A DNA stretch of 64,000 bases from Rhodococcoides kyotonense (GCF_900188125.1 NZ_FZOW01000024.1:1-64000); one strand, 5' to 3'; positions 43,523 through 52,258 are shown, counted from the stretch's first letter. A program made the numbers and translations. Notes: generated by a model from the letters alone, not told the origin.

Positions 43523-43925
43523 ATTCACCTGGGCGCACGCGAGGGCGGCGATGCGCACTCGTGCGCGTGTCGACCCGATGAGTGAGTTGCCAAAGCGTCG
43601 CGAGTGCAGCAGAGCTGCGCCGGGTCGCGGTCGCGGAGCACGCCAGGATGCCTGGCATCCACCACCGGGACGTGTGACATCTCTGCGCCTGGCCACCACA
43701 GTGTTCGGCGCGGTCACTGCACATGAAGAGGGTGCGGTGCTGTCGGCTGCGGGGTTGAACCGACAGCACCTGGCCCCACATGGTTCCCGGGAACAGAGAT
43801 GCAGTTATTGTGCCCGAAAACCGGTAGTTCGAATCCTGGGCACACGGCGGCAGCGACGCGTCGGCACGTTCGGGGCCGGTTCGATGTCTCCATAGGGGTG
43901 TCGCCGGTGCCCGCTCGAACAGGTT
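43523..43925. other. Convergent intergenic region
   Basis: About 400 bp between two convergent genes. It holds the 11-bp-stem hairpin at 43736. A tRNA-like stem (GTGCCC ... TTCGAATCC ... GGGCAC, about 43811-43846) is present but lacks D and anticodon arms, so I do not call a tRNA. Confidence 0.55.
43736..43770. terminator. Perfect hairpin between convergent genes
   Basis: GGTGCTGTCGG at 43736-43746 pairs perfectly with CCGACAGCACC at 43760-43770 around a 13-base loop. Its position between convergent genes suggests a bidirectional terminator. There is no T tract. Confidence 0.6.
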
Positions 43926-45098
43926 TCATTCGGTCCGGTTCGGGCGGCTGTGTGTTTTGTCGATGCGGTGGCGTTGCCGGACCCCGTAGGCAGCGTCTGT
44001 GACTACGTCGTCGTCTTCGAGTCCTGAACCGAGTGCCCCGCCGATGGTCGCTATCGATGCCAGCAGCCAGGCGAGGGTGAGGTAGTCGGACAGGTTCACC
44101 TCGTGCCCGAGAGTGGTGGACAACAACTGCGGGGGGAGAGTGAGCGATGCAGTGAACAGAAGCAGGCAGAACAGCGCCACGTGCAGGACCACGACGCCGA
44201 TCACCAGGGTGAGCACTGTCGCGGTGTTGTACAGAACGGATCGCTGCCGCTCGGATGGGGACTGCGGCCGCTCCCACAGTTCGTGATCGAGGATCAGCCA
44301 CAGAACCATCGCTGCGATCGACAGTAGCGTCGCCGCACTCATCCGCCACGGGCCCATGGTGTCGGCGAACGACCAGATCGTGCTGGTGGCCAACGCGAAC
44401 GCGCCGGTGGCGAACGCACCGACGAGCACTTTCGACAACCCGGTGACCAAACGCCACGGCCGGTTCGCTCGCACCATCCCCGACAGTAGTCGCACCCGCC
44501 GCAGCCCCGAGGGAGCGAAGTAGCGGGTGCCGCCGTCGATCTGCGCGGAAGGAAACTGCCGCCGCGCACCGGATGGCGCCAGTTCCGGCTCACCGAGTGC
44601 GCACGCAATCGCGAGTTCGGTGACAGCGGTGACACGCGCTTCGATCCGGGCGCCGCCGACGGCGGCGACGGAGACGAGTGCGAACAGGTGATCGGCACTG
44701 ACATCGGCCACCACCGGAAGGGTGTCCTCGCGTCGCGGAAGGTCGGTGAGATAGACGACGATGTCTTCACGCTCCGACGACGGTTCGACCGCGTCCACCA
44801 CGTCCGCGAAGGCTGCTTGCTCGTCCTTGAGGTAAGGCTCGCTGCGCACGGTCACCATCCACCGGCGGCGCCTGCCGCGGTGTTCGAGACGTTCCGGTAG
44901 GTGCTGCGCCAACCGCTGCGCCAGCGCCGTGGGTTTGCCCGGGTCGGCGATCAGCAGAACCGAGACCGACTCCTCCGTGAAATGAGGTCCGGTCTCTGTG
45001 TTGTGTTCGCTTCCCGACACCGGTGTCAGCGTACGCGGCTCGACGAGCCGCGGTGCCCGAATCGAATTGTAGGACAGCAGGCTTCGCGACACACCCAT
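43926..45098 (-). CDS. Actinobacterial membrane protein of unknown function
   Basis: 390 aa. Residues 1-215 are soluble (SVLLIADPGKPTALAQRLAQ, ADVVDAVEPSSEREDIVVYL, VVADVSADHLFALVSVAAV). Four hydrophobic helices follow (KVLVGAFATGAFALATSTIW, MSAATLLSIAAMVLWLILD, TLVIGVVVLHVALFCLLLF, YLTLAWLLASIATIGGALGS), ending in an acidic-basic tail. The soluble part has a Rossmann-like feel with possible nucleotide contacts, but no motif is decisive. A later start at GTG (VSVLLIADPG) is possible. Confidence 0.82.
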   Translation of the reverse strand: MGVSRSLLSYNSIRAPRLVEPRTLTPVSGSEHNTETGPHFTEESVSVLLIADPGKPTALAQRLAQHLPERLEHRGRRRRWMVTVRSEPYLKDEQAAFADVVDAVEPSSEREDIVVYLTDLPRREDTLPVVADVSADHLFALVSVAAVGGARIEARVTAVTELAIACALGEPELAPSGARRQFPSAQIDGGTRYFAPSGLRRVRLLSGMVRANRPWRLVTGLSKVLVGAFATGAFALATSTIWSFADTMGPWRMSAATLLSIAAMVLWLILDHELWERPQSPSERQRSVLYNTATVLTLVIGVVVLHVALFCLLLFTASLTLPPQLLSTTLGHEVNLSDYLTLAWLLASIATIGGALGSGLEDDDVVTDAAYGVRQRHRIDKTHSRPNRTE

Positions 45099-45850
45099 AA
45101 GGTAGAGAACCGGCGTTCAAAGGAGAGGCAGTCGAACCGCAATGCGCGTCTATCGAGTCGGACTGCGGTGGAACGGATTTCAATCCGACCGATCCGCTGC
45201 AGTGCACACTCGAGAAAGTTTTCTCGGGGGCGGGCGGCCAGTGTGGATCCGTAGTGATCTGTTGTCCACCGCCTGGACAGCACTACCGGATGCCGCGAAG
45301 GTGATGAACGTACTCGCGTACCGATCACGCTGACCTGCAACACTTCTCAGTGGGACCGCCGGAGTTGGTTTGGTGGCTGCAACAGGTCGTCCAGACTGTG
45401 ACATGGCTGCCGTTTTGGTGATTCGCCCGTTTCCGTGGCGGTGTGGATCTGTGCGTCGGATCAGTGGACACGCCGCCGTGTCGGTGGCGGCAGGCGCAGC
45501 GGGATGCGTGTCGATGCGTGGGCGCCGTCGAGTGCGGTCGTGATGAGGCCAGGCACGACGCTCTCGGGGACAATTCACGTGTGGTGTGCAGCAAGGAAAC
45601 GCGTGAGGCAACGCGCGGCGTCGACGACCTGCGAGCTGTTGTGGGTCAGGGTACGACTCCGCTGTTCTCACCGCTCCTGCCCCCGATCGTCTCGTGACCT
45701 GTGCACGGGGTCGAGGTCATGCTGGTGGTGGACGTAGGGTGTATGTGAAGCGTCGGTGTGTGGTCCTCGGATTCGAATGTCCTCGGTCGAGGTAGCGGCT
45801 TCGGTAACGAATCCGCACGTCGAGCTTCCAGCGAAGGGTGGAATTCACCG
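45099..45850. other. Divergent intergenic region, mostly uninterpreted
   Basis: About 750 bp between divergent genes. One short plus-strand frame, 45142-45333 (63 aa, MRVYRVGLRWNGFQSDRSAA, then a WIRSDLLSTAWTALPDAAKV segment), is protein-like but has its AGGAGAGG too far upstream (15 bases), so I leave it uncalled. The rest shows no gene on either strand. Confidence 0.45.
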
Positions 45851-46564
45851 ATGGATATCGAACAGCGGGACAGTGGCAGTGTCGATCTGAGTCTGTTGTT
45901 GGCCGAGGCGGCCCGAGGGTTCTTTCGGCCCCGCAGTGTCGATGACACCCTCGTCGAGGTCACGCGGGCGGTCACCACGGTGATCGAGGCTGCCGACTGC
46001 GCGGATGTCCTCGTCGTTGCAGGACGGACATCGTTCACCTCGCACGCGGCGACCAACGACCTGCCGCTGCGCTTGGATTCGTTGCAGGAGACGTTGCAGG
46101 AGGGGCCGTGCGTCGACGCGGCCCGGCGCGGTGTACTCGTGCGGTGCGACGATTTCGCGACGGACCCACGGTGGCCGCGGTTCGGACCTGAGGCCGCGAA
46201 GATCGGAGTACACAGCGGGTTGTCGTTCCAGCTCTACACCGGCGACGACACTCTGGGCGCGTTGAATGTGTTCGCGGCGGCGCCGCACGCGTTCGATGAT
46301 CGTGACGAGGAACTGGGTGCGGTGTTCGCCACGCACGCCGCGATGGCTCTCTACACAGCGAACAAGAGTGAGCAGTTCGAGTCGGCGTTGGCCTCGCGGG
46401 ATCTGATCGGTCAAGCGAAAGGGATGCTGATCGAGCGTTACAGCATCGATTCGGTGCAGGCCTTCGCTCTGCTGGTCAAGATCTCTCAGGATGCAAACGT
46501 CTCTGTCGCCACCCTCGCCGATCGACTCGTCGCACTCGGCTCCGAGAGCGGCCAGCGGGCCTAG
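45851..46564 (+). CDS. GAF-ANTAR regulatory protein, copy 1
   Basis: 237 aa from ATG 45851 (MDIEQRDSGSVDLSLLLAEA). A GAF domain covers about 20-165 (LQEGPCVDAARRG, GLSFQLYTGDDTLGALNVFA). The ANTAR domain is at the C-terminus (LASRDLIGQAKGMLIERYSIDSVQAFALLVKISQDANVSVATLADRLV). ANTAR domains bind paired RNA hairpins to prevent transcription termination; the GAF part senses a small ligand or redox state. In actinobacteria such stand-alone proteins are common but few have known targets. A paralogue lies at 48391. Confidence 0.93.
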   Translation: MDIEQRDSGSVDLSLLLAEAARGFFRPRSVDDTLVEVTRAVTTVIEAADCADVLVVAGRTSFTSHAATNDLPLRLDSLQETLQEGPCVDAARRGVLVRCDDFATDPRWPRFGPEAAKIGVHSGLSFQLYTGDDTLGALNVFAAAPHAFDDRDEELGAVFATHAAMALYTANKSEQFESALASRDLIGQAKGMLIERYSIDSVQAFALLVKISQDANVSVATLADRLVALGSESGQRA

Positions 46565-46752
46565 CCAAGCGCCGACTGGGGAACCTCGTCGTCGCTCGAG
46601 CCCGACGCATGGGCACGACACAGCCCGCACCGCCGGTCAGCGTCACAAGGCGCAGGAATCGATGACATCGTGGAAGTCGACGACCACTATCGGCGCAGAG
46701 TCGAGCATGCCCGAATCGATCGATCCGCCCTCGGTACATGCGGCGACGCCGC

Positions 46753-46790
46753 GGCGCGGAGCCAACCGTACTTACGGCTGACTCCGCGCC
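46753..46790. terminator. Strong hairpin between convergent genes
   Basis: GGCGCGGAG at 46753-46761 pairs with CTCCGCGCC at 46782-46790, and CCGTA/TACGG extends the stem inside. It lies between the end of the GAF-ANTAR gene and the end of the minus-strand small gene at 46809. Confidence 0.6.
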
Positions 46791-46808
46791 TGTGACACTG
46801 GTATCCGG

Positions 46809-47012
46809 TTACGCTGCAACCGAATCGGCTGGACTGTACGGGTGCAGATCATCCCTGTGCGAGGTGTTGTCGAACAGCGCCGGTGATGCCGGCGCGATCA
46901 GGCTCGTGTGCCCGAGCTCGGCGGTGCTGGTATCGAGTCCGAGAACGCTGCGCCACCACGCCTCACGGTCGGGTCGGTCCGGCCAGTCGATCAGGTCGTC
47001 GACGTCGACCAT
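46809..47012 (-). CDS. Small acidic protein downstream of Hsp20
   Basis: 67 aa: MVDVDDLIDWPDRPDREAWW, then RSVLGLDTSTAELG and a Ser/Ala-rich end. The start is backed by an excellent ribosome site (GGGGAGGTGATC, 5 bases before the ATG). It starts 65 bp beyond the hsp20 stop on the same strand, so it likely shares the heat-shock promoter. The Asp/Trp-rich N-terminus is unusual. No family is recognised; a chaperone accessory is a guess. Confidence 0.65.
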   Translation of the reverse strand: MVDVDDLIDWPDRPDREAWWRSVLGLDTSTAELGHTSLIAPASPALFDNTSHRDDLHPYSPADSVAA

Positions 47013-47077
47013 CGGTCGATCACCTCCCCTCTGTTCACTCGTCGCGACATCTGAACGGCGTTGTGAGAGAGGGAGGG

Positions 47078-47518
47078 TCAGGTTGCGTGCGGCTCGATGG
47101 AGTGGTGCTCACCGGCGCGGGTGATCTCGATCTTGCGGGGCTTGGCGCGTTCTGCGAGCGGGATCGTCACCGACAGCACCCCGTTGTCGTAGGACGCGGA
47201 GATCGCGTCGGTGTCCACGCCGTCACCGAGCGCGATCTGACGCCGGTAGGTGCCGGCAAAGCGTTCGGAGGAAATCCATTGCACACCATCGCTTCCCGGC
47301 GCGGTGCGGTGGGCGGTGAGGGTGAGGGTGCCGCGGTCGACGTCGACGTCGATCGAACCCGGATCCACCCCGGGTAGGTCGGCGCTGAGGACGTAGTGGT
47401 CGTCGACTTTGTACAGGTCCATCGGCATGAACGCCGGGACGCGGTCCGAACCACTTGAGCTGCCCAGCATGGCGGCGGTGAGGGAATCGAGGTCACGGAA
47501 CGGATCGAATCGAAGCAC
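47078..47518 (-). CDS. Hsp20/alpha-crystallin small heat-shock protein
   Basis: 146 aa from GTG 47518 (VLRFDPFRDLDSLTAAMLGS), preceded by a perfect AGGAGGTGATT. The alpha-crystallin domain spans about 35-135 with MPMDLYKVDDHYVLSADLPG, DVDVDRGTLTLTAHR, SSERFAGTYRRQIALG and SYDNGVLSVTIPLAE. It acts as an ATP-independent holdase against protein aggregation. Longer frames upstream are not coding. A CIRCE element lies 74 bp upstream, so HrcA control is expected. Confidence 0.95.
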   Translation of the reverse strand: MLRFDPFRDLDSLTAAMLGSSSGSDRVPAFMPMDLYKVDDHYVLSADLPGVDPGSIDVDVDRGTLTLTAHRTAPGSDGVQWISSERFAGTYRRQIALGDGVDTDAISASYDNGVLSVTIPLAERAKPRKIEITRAGEHHSIEPHAT

Positions 47519-47591
47519 AGCAATCACCTCCTGCACTGACGTCGCACCCGCCCCTGCGGCGGGCTGCTGCTTCACTGTGCTGACACGAAAT

Positions 47592-47618
47592 TTAGCACTC
47601 CGGCGTCGAGAGTGCCAA
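47592..47618 (-). promoter_or_regulatory. CIRCE element (HrcA operator) upstream of hsp20
   Basis: TTAGCACTC, a 9-base spacer (CGGCGTCGA), then GAGTGCCAA. This matches the CIRCE consensus TTAGCACTC-N9-GAGTGCTAA with one mismatch and exact spacing. It should repress hsp20 at normal temperature. Confidence 0.9.
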
Positions 47619-47724
47619 GAGGGTGTGGCAAAATTTTCCGAGAGACCACCGGAGCCCAAAGGTGCTGCGCGACAGCCGCACCGAGTCGGGCAGGGGCGGT
47701 CGCCGGTTTCTGTCGTGTGGATGA

Positions 47725-48054
47725 GTGGACTCGATGAGTGGGGATGCGGGGGAGTGGGTAGTGGTGATGGTGGGGGACGAGCGTCGGGACTGCCAGCGTA
47801 TGGATGCAGAGATGACGAGTGCGGATGTCGATCGCGCAATGGTGGACTATCTGCTGCGGTGGGTAAACTCCGGCGGTGGTCCTGCCGCGGAGATCGTTGA
47901 CCGTTTCGGGTTGTCGGCGTGGGCCTTTCATAGGCGGGTGCTCGAGATCCTCGACGACCGCCCCGACTGGGCGATCGGTGAGCTCGGACTGTCGCCGGTG
48001 ATGCTGGCGCGAATGAAAGCTGTTGCAGGGCGGCGCGTGTGGCTCTCGACCTGA
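47725..48054 (+). CDS. Small DUF3263-like protein
   Basis: Up to 109 aa; GTG 47725, ATG 47734 or the downstream ATG at 47800 could start it. The conserved-looking part is VDRAMVDYLLRWVNSGGGPA, then AEIVDRFGLSAWAFHRRVLE and ILDDRP, which resembles the short helical, HTH-like DUF3263 proteins of actinobacteria. The C-terminal segment (ELGLSPVMLARMKAVAGRRV) may form a second helix-turn-helix. Divergent from hsp20; a DNA-binding role is plausible but unproven. Confidence 0.62.
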   Translation: MDSMSGDAGEWVVVMVGDERRDCQRMDAEMTSADVDRAMVDYLLRWVNSGGGPAAEIVDRFGLSAWAFHRRVLEILDDRPDWAIGELGLSPVMLARMKAVAGRRVWLST

Positions 48055-48390
48055 CGGGCGACACACCGCAGTGTATCGATTCATTCCGTCGACCCAGGTC
48101 AGTGAGTAGTCGGACAGAAGTATCAGGCGTCGTGAGCATCGAGGAGAGTAACCCTCACAGTCAGTTTCACGCCGGCAACAAGCTACCGAACCACCGCGCC
48201 GACCGGATCGACGCCGTCCAACGTGGTGGGCTCGATCGCGAGGCTGGAACTTCGGCCCGATGTCCCGGGCACGGATCGCCGATGCCGCCCATTGCCTGAA
48301 CGCGCTCGGTAGCGACCTGTGGGCGTCGGTCCTGAACCCGAACCCTTCGAGGACACTGGTCGTGCGGCCTGGACCGCTCGGTCGTGCAGG
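48055..48390. other. Intergenic region with a doubtful small frame
   Basis: About 335 bp. A plus-strand frame from ATG 48260 to 48415 (51 aa; MSRARIADAAHCLNALGSDL, then WASVLNPNPSRTLVVRPG) looks protein-like, but it has no clear ribosome site and runs into the convergent GAF-ANTAR gene. It may be a remnant. Confidence 0.4.
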
Positions 48391-49113
48391 TCAGGTGATG
48401 GACGTGGTGGGGTGATCGGTCTCGACGAGATTTTTCGCAACGACACGAAGAGGGATGTTCTCGCGTTGCGACAGCGTCGCCAGCAATTCGAAGGCCTGAA
48501 CGGCGTCGACGTCGTAGCGTTCCATGATGATGCCCTTGGCTTGACCGATGATGTCTCGCGAGGCCAGCCCCGCCCGGAATTGTTCCCCGTCACGGACCCC
48601 GAGCATCGCGATCACCGCATGCGCGGCGAGTGCTTCCCCGATGACAACCGCGTCGGTGTCGAAGGCTTGCGGAGTAGAGCTGAACAACACGAGCGCGCCG
48701 ACATCGTCGCCGTTGCTGTAGAGCTGGAACGCCGCGAGCGACCGGATTCCTTCGGCAACTGCAGTGGCAGCGAAGTGTGGCCACCTCTGCTCGGTATCGA
48801 GGTCATCGGCGATGACGACATCGAAGTGGCGGACTTCGCTCGGGATGGGGCCTTCGCCCATCTCGTATTGCTGTCGGCAGAGCTTGTCGGCGAGGGGGCA
48901 GGTCGAGGCGACGATGGTGCGTACCCCTGTGTCGACGGTGGTGATGGCGCCGCTATCGGCGTGATCGATCAACGTGAGTGCGGAGTGCAAGATCTCGTCG
49001 AGGGTCTGCGGCATCGACCGCCGCAGATCACGCAGTGAGCGGGCGAAGTCGGCGAGTTGGGCTGCAGTGTCCGATGACCGAGGGGTCGTGCTGTCGCATG
49101 GGTTCTGTGTCAA
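48391..49113 (-). CDS. GAF-ANTAR regulatory protein, copy 2
   Basis: 240 aa from TTG 49113. The GAF domain (about 35-170) has EMGEGPIPSEVRHFDVVIADDL and FQLYSNGDDVGALVLFSS; the ANTAR domain ends the protein (LASRDIIGQAKGIIMERYDVDAVQAFELLATLSQRENIPLRVVAKNLV). The two ANTAR modules in this window differ at about a third of positions, so they probably recognise different RNA hairpins. The ligand is unknown. Confidence 0.92.
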   Translation of the reverse strand: MTQNPCDSTTPRSSDTAAQLADFARSLRDLRRSMPQTLDEILHSALTLIDHADSGAITTVDTGVRTIVASTCPLADKLCRQQYEMGEGPIPSEVRHFDVVIADDLDTEQRWPHFAATAVAEGIRSLAAFQLYSNGDDVGALVLFSSTPQAFDTDAVVIGEALAAHAVIAMLGVRDGEQFRAGLASRDIIGQAKGIIMERYDVDAVQAFELLATLSQRENIPLRVVAKNLVETDHPTTSIT

Positions 49114-49460
49114 GGGCGTGTGCTTTCTTCACCAAGGACCCGGCACGCCTCAAGGCGCACGCCGGATACGAGTGTGGCGCGCCTGCTGCTGGACGCGGGG
49201 ACACCGAGGTGTCCCAGTTACCGGGCCGCAAGTTTACTTCGCTCAGCGCGTCGAACCAACACGACTCAGTTCTGAAGACCTGACAGTTTGCGGCATACGT
49301 CAGGTTGTCTTGACGGTGCGGAAATGTCGCTTAACGCGGTCACCGTGTTCATTCGTGGGAACTATGCCTGTCGCGGCTCGACGTCGACCGTTTCCTGCGA
49401 CTCCGGTGTCGCCTCGTGTGCAATTCTGGACTCGAGCGACCGCAGAAACGGAGGGACGAG
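49114..49460. other. Intergenic region with repeat C and an inverted repeat
   Basis: About 350 bp without a gene. It contains the inverted repeat CCTGAC/GTCAGG at 49279-49304 and, 6 bp later, copy C of the TTGACGGTGCGG repeat. This DNA abuts two truncated genes, so it may mark a rearrangement. Confidence 0.5.
49310..49337 (+). repeat. TTGACGGTGCGG repeat, copy C (extended)
   Basis: TTGACGGTGCGG, AAATGTCGC, TTAACGC. It agrees with copy B (37811) at about 24 of 28 positions and is directly next to the CCTGAC/GTCAGG inverted repeat. Confidence 0.55.
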
Positions 49461-49860
49461 GTGGCATGGACTCGCCGCAACCCGAACGGGCTCGAAGACG
49501 GCATGCTCGTCCGCAAGCTCTCGCTGCCGACCGCGGTGTTTCGTGTCAGCGGCGATCCGGACGCCGGCCGCGCCACCTTCGTGGCACTGAGCAAAGGGCA
49601 ACGCACAGTCGTGGGCGGCAACGCCCGCAACTACCGCCCCGAGACCGACGACGAAATTGCCGAACGCCAGAGCGGTTACCTCGACCCGACAGTGATGGAC
49701 ACCGCCGAGGCAGAGCAGGACGACGACGCAGAGCCAGTCGATGTCATCGAACCACCTTCCGCAACACCCGAGCGCTTGCTGCGATCTGTCGACCCGATTC
49801 CGAAGCCTTCCCCTGGTGCGGACATCGCGGCGCTGTGTCGGCGCCTGGAAGATGTGGTCG
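49461..49860 (+). pseudogene. 5' part of an unrecognised gene, fused to a hydantoinase remnant
   Basis: From GTG 49461, with an excellent GGAGGGACGAG ribosome site, about 133 codons read as genuine protein: VAWTRRNPNGLEDGMLVRKL, then FRVSGDPDAGRATFVALSKG, then an acidic tract (DTAEAEQDDDAEPVDVIEPP) and IAALCRRLEDVVAVV. At about 49860 the protein-like sequence stops in this frame and hydantoinase B sequence begins in another. The gene therefore appears to be cut by a junction. I do not recognise the family. Confidence 0.5.
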
Positions 49861-49861
49861 C

Positions 49862-50812
49862 GGTGGTGTGCTGTCCAACATCAACCCCGTGGGCAGCTGC
49901 GAGGGCTACGAACGCGAGATCCCCTACCTTTACCTCTACCGACGCGAACTACCCGCATCCGGTGGACACGGCCAGTTCCGCGGAGGTGCCACCTTCACCG
50001 CCGCCGTCACCGGCCACCACACCGACGAGAACTACATCAGCTCCGGTGGATTGTTCCAGAGCGTCACCCAGGGAATCGCACTAGCCGGAGCACCACCGGC
50101 GCCGGGTGGTGTCATGTGGCATGCCACCGACACCAAAGTCCTCGACGAAATGGCAGCAGGTAGAGTCCCCGCAGACACCGAGCAGGTCAAAACACTTGCA
50201 CCACACGGTGCACCGCCGCCTCCGAAGAAGTTCGACAACCGCCTGTTGCCCGGTGACATATTCGCGACCATGTCCAGCGCCGGCGCCGGCTACGGCGATC
50301 CCGTGCTCCGCGATCCGGAGCTCGTCCTCGGCGACGAACGTGCCGGGCGGTTGCTCGCGGGCGAGGCAACTTCTGTGTACGGGGTGGTCATCACGGACGG
50401 CGCGGTCGACGAGGAAAAGACCTCGCAGACACGTGAAGCCATGCTCCGCGATCGGCTCGGTCGCGCCGTCCAACCGCATCGAGTGAGGACGGGCAAGGTC
50501 GATGAATCCGCCGTCACCACGAAGGTCCTCGCTACGGTGCTCATCGGCGAAAACAACGGCAATTCGGTCTTCGGGTGCGCACACTGCCGCGAGACATTGT
50601 CGGACAGCGACATCAGCTACCGCCACGGCAGCGCCATCGTGGAGGTCTCGCTCGACACTCTCGGCCCGTTGTTCTCGGACCCCGTTACCCAGACCGGAGT
50701 CGACCTGAAGGCACGGACATACCTATGCCCTTCCTGCGGCATCGCCCTGGATACCGAAGTCGTCGTTCCGAACGATCCGATCGTTGATGACGTTGTTCTG
50801 AGCAACGCCTGA
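49862..50812 (+). pseudogene. 5'-truncated hydantoinase B/oxoprolinase (HyuB) gene
   Basis: The last ~316 codons of a HyuB-type subunit: GGVLSNINPVGSCEGYEREI, GGHGQFRGGATF (substrate loop), HGAPPPPKKFDNRLLPGDIF, then SSAGAGYGDPVLRDPELVLG. A C-terminal region with two CxxC pairs (FGCAHCRETL and YLCPSCGIAL) looks like a zinc ribbon. Full-length HyuB proteins are around 550-770 aa, so more than a third is missing, and no HyuA partner is present. It is unlikely to be active. It ends just before a 17-bp-stem terminator. Confidence 0.8.
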
Positions 50813-50822
50813 AATTGCACCT

Positions 50823-50862
50823 ACGTCCGGCCCGGAAGCAAACAAGCTTCCGGGCCGGACGT
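50823..50862 (+). terminator. Perfect 17-bp hairpin after the hydantoinase remnant
   Basis: ACGTCCGGCCCGGAAGC (50823-50839) pairs base for base with 50846-50862 around the loop AAACAA. It is the strongest hairpin in the window. It separates the remnant from the MFS gene; there is no T tract. Confidence 0.75.
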
Positions 50863-50890
50863 CATCGAACAGAAAATGGAGACACAGCCC

Positions 50891-52204
50891 ATGTCCACGT
50901 CTGCGCCGACCGCGGCATCGACGAAAAGGCGCGAGGTGACGGCAGCAGCTGCCGGAACGGTCGTCGAATTCTACGACCTGACGATCTATGCCTACCTCGC
51001 GGTTGTATTGAGCCCGTTGTTCTTTCCGAACGAAGACCCCACAGCGTCTCTGCTGGCGAGCCTCGCTGTCTTTGCTTCCGCCTACGCGATTCGCCCTATC
51101 GGCGGGATTGTTCTGGGTCGTCTCGGTGACCGGCATGGCCGCAAACGTGCCCTCTACGTTTCGGTTGTCCTCATGGGCGTCGGCAGTACCTTGATGGCAC
51201 TGCTCCCGACCTACGAGACTGCTGGCCTCTTGGCCCCAGTTCTATTGGTTGTCGCTCGCCTGATACAAGGTTTCTCTGCGGGAGGGGAATTCGGCAGCGC
51301 CCTGACATATGTATTCGAAACTGCCGATGACAAGCGCAAGGGTTTCAGCGGTTCATTCGTCACCTTCGGGTCCAACGGAGGCTTCGCATTGGCTGCGATC
51401 GCAGTCGGCACCGTCACCGCACTCACGACCGACGAACAAATGAACTCCTGGGGCTGGCGGGTCCCGTTCATCCTCGGGATTCCGTTGCGGCTCTTCAGTA
51501 TCTGGACACGATCCAGGATCGGCGAGAGCGAAGACTTCGAGAAGCTCGCAGGCAACAATGACACCCTCGACGCACCGCTGCGATACACGCTTCGAAACAA
51601 CCTCAAGCAAGTAACCCAAGTATTCGGATTGGCAGTGGCGCAGTCGGCGACCGGTTACATGATCCTGACGTACATGGCGATCTACCTGGTAAACGAAGCT
51701 GGATATGGAACTTCGGTCGTAGCATGGACGACCGCAGGCATCATCAGCCTCATCGCGGTTCTGACGCCGTTCGTCGGCATGTTAGTCGACAGGTTCGGTA
51801 GCAAGCGAATCCTGATCGTCGGACTTCTGTGGTCGGGGATCACCGCGTATCCTGCGATGTCGATGATGCATGACCACGGGTACCTCACTGCGGTGATCGC
51901 TTACTTCGTCTTCGCTATCGGTGCACCTCTTGTTCAGATTGCGAACGCGCCTCTCCTTCCTTCGCTGTTCGGGCCCGAGGCACGATTGACGGGCGTGGCG
52001 TTCGGATTCAACTGTGCGACATGCCTTGCCGGTGGAACTGCGGCGTATATCTCTACCTGGCTCATCGACGCGACGAGCAATCAGCAGTCGCCAGCTTTCT
52101 TCGTCATTGTAACTTGCCTGGTTGGCGGGGTCGCTGCGCTCAGCCTCCGAAAGGCAGTTGTCGGTGCGGACCGCACCGACAAGCAGTCACCAATCGAAGC
52201 GTAG
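50891..52204 (+). CDS. MFS transporter, metabolite:H+ symporter (MHS) type
   Basis: 437 aa from ATG 50891, which has GGAG nine bases upstream; ATG 50876 is an alternative. Twelve helices with the MHS hallmarks: VVEFYDLTIYAYLAVVL, FASAYAIRPIGGIVLGRLGDRHGRKR and LIQGFSAGGEFGSALTYVFE. Known members carry alpha-ketoglutarate, citrate, proline/betaine or shikimate. It follows the hydantoinase remnant and may once have imported its substrate. A hairpin follows the stop. Confidence 0.92.
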   Translation: MSTSAPTAASTKRREVTAAAAGTVVEFYDLTIYAYLAVVLSPLFFPNEDPTASLLASLAVFASAYAIRPIGGIVLGRLGDRHGRKRALYVSVVLMGVGSTLMALLPTYETAGLLAPVLLVVARLIQGFSAGGEFGSALTYVFETADDKRKGFSGSFVTFGSNGGFALAAIAVGTVTALTTDEQMNSWGWRVPFILGIPLRLFSIWTRSRIGESEDFEKLAGNNDTLDAPLRYTLRNNLKQVTQVFGLAVAQSATGYMILTYMAIYLVNEAGYGTSVVAWTTAGIISLIAVLTPFVGMLVDRFGSKRILIVGLLWSGITAYPAMSMMHDHGYLTAVIAYFVFAIGAPLVQIANAPLLPSLFGPEARLTGVAFGFNCATCLAGGTAAYISTWLIDATSNQQSPAFFVIVTCLVGGVAALSLRKAVVGADRTDKQSPIEA

Positions 52205-52210
52205 GTGTGA

Positions 52211-52258
52211 ACTGCGGCGTTCTCGACCAACATGAATCATGGACGACAACGCCGCAGT
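52211..52258 (+). terminator. Terminator-like inverted repeat after the MFS gene
   Basis: ACTGCGGCGTT at 52211-52221 pairs perfectly with AACGCCGCAGT at 52248-52258. The 26-base loop can itself fold weakly. It lies 7 bp after the stop codon. Confidence 0.55.

Noticed and set aside
43805..43850. tRNA-like stem GTGCCC ... TTCGAATCC ... GGGCAC
   Set aside because: The T stem does not pair and the D and anticodon arms are missing.
45142..45333. 63-codon plus-strand frame
   Set aside because: It looks somewhat protein-like, but the nearest ribosome site is 15 bases away and nothing else supports it.
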